A stretch of 7,570 bases of DNA from an uncultured Cocleimonas sp. (lineage in GTDB: Bacteria; Pseudomonadota; Gammaproteobacteria; Thiotrichales; Thiotrichaceae), in NCBI GenBank assembly GCA_937974135.1, contig CALJIH010000038.1:1-7570 (forward strand), written 5' to 3'. Positions 1 to 6,433 of the stretch are shown piece after piece. Every line of letters starts with the position of its first letter. The stretch's first letter is position 1. The notes under the pieces are model-generated. The model saw only the letters and a list, made by a program, of their open reading frames with translations. It was not told the origin of the DNA and did not search any database. The translations under genes were made by a program, and so were the position numbers.

Positions 1-804
1 AAATACAGTAATACTGAAACGGCAATATATGAGTTAGGTATGGGAATCACAGGTCTTTTAACAGCTAGTCAATCCATCATACGTAAACATGGGAAATATA
101 AACAAAGTTATCATCAAGCGATGTCTGAAATCTCAGCTACAGGCGAACAGGTTTATCGAGATTTAACCGATAATACTGATGATTTCCTTGATTATTTTTA
201 CGAAAATACCCCCGTGACTGAAATTGGTCAAATGAATATTGGCTCACGTCCTTCGCACCGTAAAGCAGATCGTTCTAAATCCTCTATCCGTGCAATACCC
301 TGGGTGTTTGGTTGGGCGCTTGCTCGTCATACACTACCTGCATGGTATGGCATAGGTTCAGCTTTAAAAGCCTTTAGAGAAGAAAATAATTCAGACTTGC
401 TTCCTGAAATGTACCAAGAATGGCCTTTCTTTAAAGCGTTGATCAGTAATGTACAAATGGCTTTATTTAAAGCACAGATGAATATTGCGAAAGAATATTC
501 ACTACTTTGGGATAATAAAAAACGCTCAAAAGAAATCTTCGATAAAATTAAAAATGAATACCAATTAACTGTTGAAGAAGTATTAGCTATCGCTGGAATA
601 GATGAATTGATGGCTGAAACACCGCTATTACAATACTCTTTAGAACGCAGAGAACCTTATATCGATCCATTGAACCATATTCAAATTACTACATTGGCAA
701 GACATCGCAAACACCTAGCTGAGAGTGATGATGAATCTCCTTGGTTAGATGAATTACTACTTACGATTAATGCACTTGCTGCAGGCTTAAGAAATACTGG
801 GTAA
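1..804 (+). CDS. ppc: Phosphoenolpyruvate carboxylase, C-terminal part (5' end off window)
   Basis: The frame is open from base 1, so this is the last 267 residues of a protein that normally has about 880-930; the first ATG at 40 is internal and not a start. PEP carboxylase is a cytoplasmic enzyme that adds bicarbonate to PEP, giving oxaloacetate and phosphate, and refills the TCA cycle. Visible family signatures, in fragment numbering, are the GSRP motif at 81-84 in the active-site region, the following RAIPWVFGW block at 97-105, the LPAW segment just after it, and the invariant C-terminal RNTG at 264-267, which closes the active site. The stop is followed by an intrinsic terminator, so ppc is probably transcribed separately from the oad genes downstream. 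No damage is seen in this part. The identification is very secure; the regulatory N-terminal half cannot be judged. Confidence 0.95.
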   Translation, partial: KYSNTETAIYELGMGITGLLTASQSIIRKHGKYKQSYHQAMSEISATGEQVYRDLTDNTDDFLDYFYENTPVTEIGQMNIGSRPSHRKADRSKSSIRAIPWVFGWALARHTLPAWYGIGSALKAFREENNSDLLPEMYQEWPFFKALISNVQMALFKAQMNIAKEYSLLWDNKKRSKEIFDKIKNEYQLTVEEVLAIAGIDELMAETPLLQYSLERREPYIDPLNHIQITTLARHRKHLAESDDESPWLDELLLTINALAAGLRNTG

Positions 805-821
805 GACTTCTCAAATAAGTG

Positions 822-853
822 TAAAAGACACCCCCCTACTTTTAGGGGGTTTT
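822..853 (+). repeat. REP-like 32-base repeat, copy 1
   Basis: This is the first of three same-length, same-orientation copies (others at 5172-5203 and 7207-7238). All share AAAAGACACCCCCC, then a pyrimidine, then ACTTTT, and end in GTTTT. This copy differs from the others mainly in its right arm, which is GGGGG here and so pairs perfectly with the left C-run. It starts 17 bases after the ppc stop. The imperfect inverted ends and the position at a gene's 3' end resemble REP elements mobilised by Y1 (RAYT) transposases, but no transposase is visible in the window. Confidence 0.7.
832..853 (+). terminator. Intrinsic terminator after ppc
   Basis: A seven-pair stem CCCCCTA (832-838) / TAGGGGG (843-849), with loop CTTT, is followed directly by TTTT (850-853). 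It lies about 27 bases after the ppc stop and is built from repeat copy 1, so the repeat seems to serve as the gene's terminator. The upstream A-run (823-826) could let it act on the other strand as well. Confidence 0.8.
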
Positions 854-927
854 AAAACGCATAATCGCTCTGATTTAACCTAGGATAATAATCTTTGCTT
901 TAGAACATAATTTTCACAACGATAGTG

Positions 928-972
928 CAGTGAAATTCACTGAAAACAATAGCTTTTAAACTAAAAGTTATT
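928..972. repeat. Two adjacent inverted repeats
   Basis: The first is the 15-base dyad CAGTGAAATTCACTG (928-942), with arms CAGTGA/TCACTG around AAT. The second has arms AATAGCTTTT (948-957) and AAAAGTTATT (963-972) around a five-base loop, giving ten pairs if one G-U pair is allowed. No long T-run follows on the plus strand, so this is not a typical terminator for ppc. Operator sites or a structured RNA are possible roles; neither is shown. Confidence 0.45.
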
Positions 973-984
973 GATAATCTTCAA
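971..984. promoter_or_regulatory. FNR/Anr-like binding site candidate
   Basis: TTGATAATCTTCAA matches the FNR consensus TTGAT-N4-ATCAA at nine of ten fixed positions. It lies upstream of an operon whose relatives are often used under oxygen limitation. A class II arrangement would need a transcript start near 1019; the sequence around 1001-1012 is AT-rich (TAATAATAAATA) but has no clear -10. Chance matches are fairly likely in DNA this AT-rich. Confidence 0.3.
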
Positions 985-1041
985 TTTAGTACTGTTTATT
1001 TAATAATAAATATTAGCTTTTAATATTGATTTTATTCTAAA

Positions 1042-1070
1042 TTGACAATCACAATAAATACCGCTACTTT
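1042..1070 (+). promoter_or_regulatory. Sigma-70-type promoter candidate for oadGAB
   Basis: A perfect -35 hexamer TTGACA (1042-1047) is followed after 17 bases by TACTTT (1065-1070), a weak -10 matching the consensus at three positions. Transcription would start near 1077 and give a leader of about 127 bases that includes the 1086-1116 hairpin. Confidence 0.35.
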
Positions 1071-1085
1071 CCATATGCAAACCCT

Positions 1086-1116
1086 GAATTTTATGAGTAT
1101 TAACTTATGAAAATTC
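1086..1116. repeat. 31-base near-palindrome upstream of oadG
   Basis: The left arm GAATTTTATGAGT (1086-1098) pairs with ACTTAT plus AAAATTC (1103-1116) around the loop ATTA, giving 13 pairs with one G-U pair and one bulged G at 1109. It lies between the two promoter candidates and overlaps the -35 position of the second, so it could be an operator on DNA or a leader hairpin in RNA. Confidence 0.5.
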
Positions 1117-1133
1117 AACAGTGTAGATATAAT
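1105..1133 (+). promoter_or_regulatory. Second promoter candidate for oadGAB
   Basis: A perfect -10 hexamer TATAAT (1128-1133) sits 17 bases after TTATGA (1105-1110), which matches the -35 consensus at three positions. The start would be near 1140, leaving a leader of about 64 bases before oadG. The weak -35 lies within the right arm of the 1086-1116 palindrome, as expected if a regulator bound there. Confidence 0.35.
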
Positions 1134-1203
1134 TTAAGATTATATTTTACTGTCATATTGGTTTGTAAATTAACTTTTCAATCACTTGGGTTTAATTAGT
1201 ATT

Positions 1204-1452
1204 ATGTCTAGTTCATTGATAGAGCAAGGTTTTAACTTAATGCTGTTCGGTATGGGTACCGTGTTTGTATTTTTAACCATACTCATATTTGCGACAGGTT
1301 TTATGTCCAAGCTTATCATTCGTTACTTCCCTGAAAAGATTGTTGAAACTGCCCCTAAAAAGAAGAAATCAGCAGTATTAGGTGCCACCTCTGTAGCACC
1401 AGCGACACTTAAAATAATTCAAGCTGCGGTCGATGCGCATCGCAACCGCTAA
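1204..1452 (+). CDS. oadG: Oxaloacetate decarboxylase gamma chain
   Basis: This 82-residue protein is the small membrane subunit of the Na+-translocating oxaloacetate decarboxylase. It holds the alpha and beta subunits together and, in studied members, binds Zn2+ through its C-terminal part. One membrane helix is visible at about residues 12-35 after the family-like opening EQGFNLMLFGMGTVF, followed by a basic Lys-rich linker and the typical C-terminal helix ending AAVDAHRNR. I chose the ATG at 1204 because it matches the usual OadG N-terminus; an in-frame TTG at 1186 would add six residues but has no better ribosome site. No strong Shine-Dalgarno is seen for either start. It is the first gene of oadGAB, 70 bases before oadA. 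Confidence 0.9.
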   Translation: MSSSLIEQGFNLMLFGMGTVFVFLTILIFATGFMSKLIIRYFPEKIVETAPKKKKSAVLGATSVAPATLKIIQAAVDAHRNR

Positions 1453-1522
1453 AAACAGAAAATCAACTCCCAAGATACATTAATGGGAATCCTTAACCAC
1501 TGTTGAGAACGATCAAAGTATT

Positions 1523-3322
1523 ATGAGTAAGAAAAAAGCTAAAAAATCTCCATTAGGAATAAGTGACGTAGTTTTACGCGACGGTCATCAATCACTGTTT
1601 GCCACACGCATGCGTCTTGCTGACATGTTGCCAATCGCCGATAAGCTTGATCAGGTTGGTTATTGGTCGGTAGAGACATGGGGTGGTGCGACATTTGACT
1701 CTTGTATTCGTTTCTTAGGTGAAGACCCTTGGGATCGCATCCGCCAATTAAAAGCAGCGATGCCAAATACACCTCAACAAATGCTTTTTCGTTCTCAAAA
1801 TATTCTTGGTTATCGTCATTATGCAGACGATGTTGTAAATAAATTCGTAGAACGCTCTGCAGTCAACGGTGTAGATGTTTTCCGTGTCTTTGATGCAATG
1901 AACGATACACGCAATATGGAAACCTCGCTAAAAGCAGTGAGAAAAGTCGGCAAACACGCGCAAGGCACTATGTCATACACTGTAAGCCCTGTTCATAGCT
2001 TACAAGGCTGGCTGGACATGGCAAAACGCCTTGAAGATATAGGCTGTGATTCATTATGTATCAAAGACATGGCGGGTTTACTTAAACCATACACTGGCTA
2101 TGAATTAGTCACCGAATTACAAAAAGTGGTAGATCTACCGATTCATATGCACTGTCACGCGACAACGGGGTTGTCTTGTATGACAAATCTTAAATGTGCA
2201 GAGGCTGGTGCCGCTAGAGTGGATACAGCCATCTCGTCAATGTCGATGACCTATGCGCATTCTTCAACTGAATCTATGGTAGCGACCATGGAAGGCACTG
2301 AACGTGATACTGGACTTAATCTTGAATTAATTGAAGAAATATCTGCTTACTTCCGTGATGTTCGAAAAAAATACGCGAAGTGGGAAGGTTCATTACAAGG
2401 CATCGATTCAAGAATCTTACTCGCGCAAGTACCTGGCGGCATGTTGACTAATATGGAAGGTCAATTAAAAGAGCAAGGTGCGGGTGATAAATTAGATGAA
2501 GTTTTATTAGAAATTCCTAGAGTTCGTAAAGACTTAGGCTATATACCTCTTGTAACTCCTACGTCGCAAATCGTTGGGACACAGGCTGTTTTAAACGTAC
2601 TTACAGGAGAACGTTACAAGAAGCTCACTAATGAAGCCGCAGGTGTTCTTCGCGGTGAATACGGGGCAACTCCAGCTGATGTAAACAAAGAATTACAAGA
2701 AACTGCACTAGCAGGTGATGAACTTATTACTTGTCGCCCTGCTGATTTACTTGAATCAGAATTAGACAAAATTAAAGACGAATTAGTTGAAATTTCTAAG
2801 GAAAAGAACATCAAATTAACTGAAGGCGAAGGTTTGATTGATGATGTTCTTACCTACGCACTATTCCCTCAAGTTGGTCTTAAGTTCCTAGAAAACCGTG
2901 ATAATCCAAGTGTATTTGAACCAATCCCAACTGGAAACGAAGCAGTTACTACTGACGGTGGTGAAGAAGTTTATACCGTCACTGTAGATGGTACAGATCA
3001 TGTGGTTACTGTTGGAAATGGTGGTGATATCACTGGAATCGTTCCAACCACTGGAGGCGGAGCTGCTGCTCCAGCAGCTGCCAGCAGTGCGGCAGCAGCA
3101 TCTGGAGAAGGTGAAGGTTTCCCTGCTCCTATGGCTGGTAATGTATTTAAGATTCAAGTAGAACCTGGTGATGCAGTGGATGAGGGCGAGGTAATGATGA
3201 TTTTAGAAGCCATGAAAATGGAAATTACCGTAGCCGCTCCAAAATCAGGAACTGTGGTTGAAATCATGGTTAAAGAAGGCGATGACGTTGGCCTTGGCGA
3301 TATTTTAGTATCTATAGCGTAA
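1523..3322 (+). CDS. oadA: Oxaloacetate decarboxylase alpha chain, biotin-containing
   Basis: This 599-residue protein has the full OadA layout. A carboxyltransferase barrel (about 10-280) transfers the carboxyl group of oxaloacetate to biotin, releasing pyruvate. A conserved carboxylase domain follows (about 290-490), then an Ala/Gly-rich flexible linker (about 507-528), then a biotinyl domain at the C-terminus. Expected catalytic residues are present: the metal ligands D20, H210 and H212, and K181 in CIKDMAGLL. They lie at a constant offset of three from Asp17, Lys178, His207 and His209 of the studied Vibrio enzyme, as I recall that numbering. Biotin would attach to K565 in EAMKMEI. The ribosome site is weak. 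The pyruvate carboxylase B subunit is closely related, but flanking oadG and oadB decide for Oad. Confidence 0.97.
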   Translation: MSKKKAKKSPLGISDVVLRDGHQSLFATRMRLADMLPIADKLDQVGYWSVETWGGATFDSCIRFLGEDPWDRIRQLKAAMPNTPQQMLFRSQNILGYRHYADDVVNKFVERSAVNGVDVFRVFDAMNDTRNMETSLKAVRKVGKHAQGTMSYTVSPVHSLQGWLDMAKRLEDIGCDSLCIKDMAGLLKPYTGYELVTELQKVVDLPIHMHCHATTGLSCMTNLKCAEAGAARVDTAISSMSMTYAHSSTESMVATMEGTERDTGLNLELIEEISAYFRDVRKKYAKWEGSLQGIDSRILLAQVPGGMLTNMEGQLKEQGAGDKLDEVLLEIPRVRKDLGYIPLVTPTSQIVGTQAVLNVLTGERYKKLTNEAAGVLRGEYGATPADVNKELQETALAGDELITCRPADLLESELDKIKDELVEISKEKNIKLTEGEGLIDDVLTYALFPQVGLKFLENRDNPSVFEPIPTGNEAVTTDGGEEVYTVTVDGTDHVVTVGNGGDITGIVPTTGGGAAAPAAASSAAAASGEGEGFPAPMAGNVFKIQVEPGDAVDEGEVMMILEAMKMEITVAAPKSGTVVEIMVKEGDDVGLGDILVSIA

Positions 3323-3347
3323 TTACAGCCTAGGACGGATTTTAAGC

Positions 3348-4514
3348 ATGGAAACATTGTTAAATTTATGGGCTGATTCTGGAATAGCTCAATTAGATGT
3401 CGGTAAAGCAGCGATGATGATTGTTGGCTTAGGCTTACTTTATCTCGCGATTAAAAAAGGTTTTGAACCCTTACTCTTAGTCCCTATAGGAATTGGCACA
3501 TTCTTGGTGAATATTCCTGGCGGAGGTTTTGAAGCAGCCCCGGTTTATGATGCTGTCGGAAATATGACAAGCCCGGGCGGTATGATGTATTACATCTATA
3601 ACGCTGGTATTGCCTCTGGCATGTTCCCACTGATTATATTTATGGGCGTTGGCGCGATGACCGACTTCGGACCATTACTAGCGAATCCCAAAACATTGTT
3701 ACTGGGTGCAGCTGCGCAGTTTGGTATATTTGCAACGGTTCTCGGTGCTGTAACCTTAAGTTACTTCGGCATTCTTGACTTTAGTATCAATGATGCCGCC
3801 TCTATCGGTATTATCGGGGGAGCAGACGGACCTACGGCGATCTTCGTAACCAGTAAACTCTCACCCGATATCCTTGGGCCAGTTGCTGTAGCGGCATATT
3901 CATATATGGCGCTTGTGCCCATTATTCAACCACCAATAATGCGCGCTTTGACCACAGAAAAAGAACGTGCAATTCAAATGGTACAGCTTCGTCCAGTAAG
4001 CAAAACTGAAAAGATCATATTCCCATTATTGCTACTTTTCTTAGTAGGTATGGTGTTACCCAGTGCGGCTCCATTATTAGGCATGTTCTGTTTTGGAAAT
4101 TTAATGCGCGAAGCGGGTGTGGTTGATCGTTTAAGCGACACTGCGCAAAATGCCTTAATTAATATCGTGACTATTTTCTTAGGTTTGGGCGTAGGCTCTA
4201 AGATGAGTTCAGATAAATTTCTTGCTTGGGAAACACTCGGTATCTTAGGCCTAGGTGCTGTAGCTTTCTGTATTGGTACAGCTTGTGGTGTATTACTCGC
4301 TAAACTACTAAATAAGTTTAGTGATTCACCGATCAATCCTTTGATTGGATCAGCAGGCGTATCAGCTGTGCCGATGGCTGCCCGTGTATCCAACAAGGTT
4401 GGTCTTGAAGCAAACCCGCATAACCATCTATTAATGCATGCAATGGGTCCTAATGTAGCTGGTGTTATAGGCTCTGCGATTGCTGCAGGTGTGATGATTA
4501 GTATGGTTAGTTAA
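3348..4514 (+). CDS. oadB: Oxaloacetate decarboxylase beta chain, Na+ pump
   Basis: This 388-residue multi-pass membrane protein decarboxylates carboxybiotin and couples this to Na+ export. The hallmark GIIGGADGPT (154-163) and NPLIGSAGVSAVPMAAR (330-346) regions are intact. D160, N330, S339 and R346 correspond, at a constant offset of 43, to the functionally important D203, N373, S382 and R389 of the Klebsiella protein, so the Na+ pathway looks functional. The 43-residue offset means it lacks extra N-terminal sequence of the enteric protein and is close in length to the related MmdB and GcdB chains. The ATG follows AGGACGGA (3332-3339), 25 bases after oadA stops, so the genes are likely co-transcribed. 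The partner subunits favour oxaloacetate over methylmalonyl- or glutaconyl-CoA as substrate. Confidence 0.96.
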   Translation: METLLNLWADSGIAQLDVGKAAMMIVGLGLLYLAIKKGFEPLLLVPIGIGTFLVNIPGGGFEAAPVYDAVGNMTSPGGMMYYIYNAGIASGMFPLIIFMGVGAMTDFGPLLANPKTLLLGAAAQFGIFATVLGAVTLSYFGILDFSINDAASIGIIGGADGPTAIFVTSKLSPDILGPVAVAAYSYMALVPIIQPPIMRALTTEKERAIQMVQLRPVSKTEKIIFPLLLLFLVGMVLPSAAPLLGMFCFGNLMREAGVVDRLSDTAQNALINIVTIFLGLGVGSKMSSDKFLAWETLGILGLGAVAFCIGTACGVLLAKLLNKFSDSPINPLIGSAGVSAVPMAARVSNKVGLEANPHNHLLMHAMGPNVAGVIGSAIAAGVMISMVS

Positions 4515-4542
4515 CAAAATAAATCACTCTTATTCAAAACCA

Positions 4543-4572
4543 AAAAAAGCCAGACATTTGTCTGGCTTTTTT
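4543..4572. terminator. Bidirectional intrinsic terminator between oadB and msrB
   Basis: The stem GCCAGAC (4549-4555) / GTCTGGC (4560-4566), with a four-base loop ATTT, is extended by A-T pairs from an A-run (4543-4548) and a T-run (4567-4572). The T-run serves oadB, and the A-run reads as a T-run for msrB on the minus strand. It sits 28 bases after oadB and 20 bases after msrB, as expected between converging genes. Confidence 0.92.
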
Positions 4573-4592
4573 CATTAATGAATGTCTAATAT

Positions 4593-5087
4593 TTAGGCAG
4601 TGTCATTAGGAATAAATCTCAAAGCAACACCATTATTGCAATAGCGTAATCCAGTTGGCTTTGGTCCATCGTTAAATACATGACCTTGATGACCACCACA
4701 ACGCTTACAATGATATTCAGTACGTGGTACTAGTAACACATAATCTTTTTTAGTCCCAATATGTTCTTTAATTGTGTCAAAGAAGCTTGGCCAGCCTGTA
4801 CGACTGTCGTATTTAGTCTCTGATTTGAACAATGGTAAATCACAACCTCTGCATACATAAGTTCCCGCTCGTTTCTCATCATTTAACGGACTGGTGTAAG
4901 GACGTTCAGTGCCTTCTTTTCTAAGCACTTTATATTCTAATGGCTTTAATTTAGCTTTCCACTCCTTGTCGCTGAGTTTGACTACTTTTAAAACATCTTG
5001 ATCTGCCAAGCTAGTATTTATAAATCCAGGAATGGCCAAAAAAGCCATAGTGCCCAAACTATTTTTGAAAAACTGTCTGCGATTCAT
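4593..5087 (-). CDS. msrB: Tat-exported peptide-methionine (R)-S-oxide reductase
   Basis: This 164-residue protein is a full MsrB domain behind an export signal. MsrB reduces the R form of methionine sulfoxide in proteins. The catalytic Cys is C150 in GLRYC. The zinc site is two CxxC pairs, C79/C82 and C127/C130. TGWPSF (97-102) and GGHQGHVF (131-138) are further hallmarks. The start MNRRQFFKNS is a twin-arginine signal, followed by a hydrophobic stretch and a likely cleavage after A28 (SLA), so the enzyme should act in the periplasm; folding with zinc before export fits the Tat route. The ATG at 5087 has AGGA (5097-5100) nine bases upstream. It lies downstream of dsrJOP on the same strand but has its own promoter candidate. 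What recycles it in the periplasm is not visible here. Confidence 0.95.
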   Translation of the reverse strand: MNRRQFFKNSLGTMAFLAIPGFINTSLADQDVLKVVKLSDKEWKAKLKPLEYKVLRKEGTERPYTSPLNDEKRAGTYVCRGCDLPLFKSETKYDSRTGWPSFFDTIKEHIGTKKDYVLLVPRTEYHCKRCGGHQGHVFNDGPKPTGLRYCNNGVALRFIPNDTA

Positions 5088-5108
5088 AAGAAAACGTCCT
5101 TTATATTG

Positions 5109-5137
5109 ATTATATGATTATTACGCTGCATATCGAA
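5109..5137 (-). promoter_or_regulatory. Promoter candidate for msrB
   Basis: On the minus strand a perfect -10 TATAAT lies at 5114-5109. The hexamer 17 bases upstream (5137-5132, TTCGAT) is a poor -35. The transcript would start near 5102, just before the AGGA ribosome site, giving a leader of about 15 bases. The remaining sequence up to dsrP is AT-rich with the repeat copy at 5172. Confidence 0.4.
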
Positions 5138-5171
5138 TTTTGGATCAATAAAATACGTAATTTACAGGGTT

Positions 5172-5203
5172 AAAAAGACACCCCCCTACTTTTGGGTTGT
5201 TTT
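5172..5203 (+). repeat. REP-like 32-base repeat, copy 2 (possible dsr terminator)
   Basis: This copy shares the left half of copy 1 exactly from 5173 to 5192 and diverges in the right arm (GGGTTGTTTT). It lies 27 bases after the dsrP stop. Read on the minus strand, ACA-CCC can pair with GGG-TGT across one mismatch, followed by CTTTTT. It may therefore act as a weak terminator for the dsr operon, although the stem is short. Confidence 0.65.
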
Positions 5204-5230
5204 GAATGAGCTTATTCATTTTAGAATAGC

Positions 5231-6433
5231 TTAATCCGATAAAGTGGTTGGTAAAATTCTTAATACCCTCAAGCCTATCAACAACAAGCAAAAAGCAAGC
5301 CCTATTCCACCAAAACCAAGTAGATATTCAGACCATGTTGCCGAATATTGGTTCACAATTCCATCAGCAAAGGTGCTGCTTGTTTCAGCACCTGGAAACA
5401 AAACTAACGGATGTGATTGCCCACCAACGATAATCACATAGAGTTGTACCAAACCTCCAATAACTATTAAGAAAGATGATATTAATAAAGTACTTGTATG
5501 ATTTTTAAACCAAGGCCCGAATAGCAATGCCAAAGGTATTAGACACCCAATGACTATCTGACCCAACCAAAACAGAGATGTAAATCCCTGACTTAATAAC
5601 GGCAATACCTCACCACCAGGATGATTAATCACAAAGGTATTAATGATGTATCTGAGGCATTCAAACACTAATACCGCGATAATAAAAATCGACAAACTAT
5701 TGCTTAAGCGAATTAACAGGTCATTACCGATTTCTCGTTGCGTAAGTTTAAAAATTAATATCAGTGTCAGCGAATAAACTGCCGTCCCTAATAGATACGA
5801 TACAGCTAGAAACAGCGGCACCATAGCGATCACTTCATAAGATTGACGAGCTAAAAGTACACCAAAAATCGAGCCTGTTCCGGTGGTTAAAATAACTCGC
5901 CAGATAAAATTAATGATTCCCATGGATTTATATTGTGCTTTTGCGACTTTGTTTCGATCCACCATGGTCCACAAATAGACCGCAATAATGGCGATAAAGC
6001 CCGAATATAGAATCACATTCCAAGCAAACACTGAGGAAAAATTCAAAGCACCTGTTGCCATCTCGATAACATGATCGATTCGCCCTAGATCAAGCAGAAT
6101 AACAACTAAACCGCCAATCAATAGTGACGCAGCTAACAGTAATGAAAGTCGTCCTTGCGGCTGGTAGATTTGTTTTTTAAATACTGTCCCTAAGGTTGCA
6201 ATATTTGCCGCACCAGAAGCAGCAAGTATCAAGAAAATAGCAAACACATGGGGCATTCCCCACACAATTTGATTGTTCATACCTGTAACATAATGCCCAT
6301 GATGATGCATATAATTAAATGCACCTAAACCGACTAAAAACAATAGAGCAAATACCGAAAATACTGCCCAAAAACCAAGACCCGCATTTTCAACTTCTGC
6401 ATAGTTTGTTTTTATTGATGCTGAATCGCTCAT
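5231..6433 (-). CDS. dsrP: Sulfur-metabolism membrane protein DsrP (NrfD family)
   Basis: This 400-residue NrfD-like integral membrane protein forms part of the DsrMKJOP complex and is thought to exchange electrons between the quinone pool and the periplasmic DsrO/DsrJ subunits. Ten hydrophobic helices can be placed at about 20-40, 58-80, 97-117, 136-156, 173-193, 201-228, 244-266, 283-305, 315-338 and 368-394. Family features include the LLDLGR motif (113-118) after the third helix. A His-rich patch, HHHGH, lies at 43-47. Its ATG overlaps the dsrO stop as ATGA (6430-6433), with AAGGA just upstream, indicating translational coupling. NrfD relatives in nitrite, tetrathionate or polysulfide reductases look similar; the DsrJ and DsrO neighbours decide. 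It is the last gene of the visible dsr run, and dsrN does not follow. Confidence 0.9.
   Translation of the reverse strand: MSDSASIKTNYAEVENAGLGFWAVFSVFALLFLVGLGAFNYMHHHGHYVTGMNNQIVWGMPHVFAIFLILAASGAANIATLGTVFKKQIYQPQGRLSLLLAASLLIGGLVVILLDLGRIDHVIEMATGALNFSSVFAWNVILYSGFIAIIAVYLWTMVDRNKVAKAQYKSMGIINFIWRVILTTGTGSIFGVLLARQSYEVIAMVPLFLAVSYLLGTAVYSLTLILIFKLTQREIGNDLLIRLSNSLSIFIIAVLVFECLRYIINTFVINHPGGEVLPLLSQGFTSLFWLGQIVIGCLIPLALLFGPWFKNHTSTLLISSFLIVIGGLVQLYVIIVGGQSHPLVLFPGAETSSTFADGIVNQYSATWSEYLLGFGGIGLAFCLLLIGLRVLRILPTTLSD

Larger units (their letters stand above)
805..1203. other. Gene-free 399-base control region between ppc and oadG
   Basis: No plausible coding sequence is seen on either strand. 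The stretch is strongly AT-rich after about 900. From left to right it holds the repeat/terminator at 822-853, two adjacent hairpin-forming dyads (928-942 and 948-972), an FNR-like box at 971-984, a TTGACA hexamer at 1042-1047, a 31-base near-palindrome at 1086-1116 and a TATAAT hexamer at 1128-1133. Most of this is expected to be the regulatory region of the oadGAB operon. A small RNA cannot be excluded. Confidence 0.6.

Noticed and set aside
1186..1203. TTG start for oadG six codons upstream
   Set aside because: The resulting N-terminus is not OadG-like and no ribosome site supports it; the ATG at 1204 fits the family better.
1468..1488. TCCCA/TGGGA hairpin between oadG and oadA
   Set aside because: The stem has only five pairs around an eleven-base loop and no T-run follows, so it is not a terminator and may be chance.
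1523..3322. oadA as pyruvate carboxylase subunit B
   Set aside because: Sequence alone is ambiguous, but oadG before it and oadB after it define the membrane-bound decarboxylase complex.
3974..4396. 140-codon open frame antisense to oadB
   Set aside because: It overlaps a strongly conserved gene completely, has no recognisable domain, and is explained as a shadow of oadB codon use.
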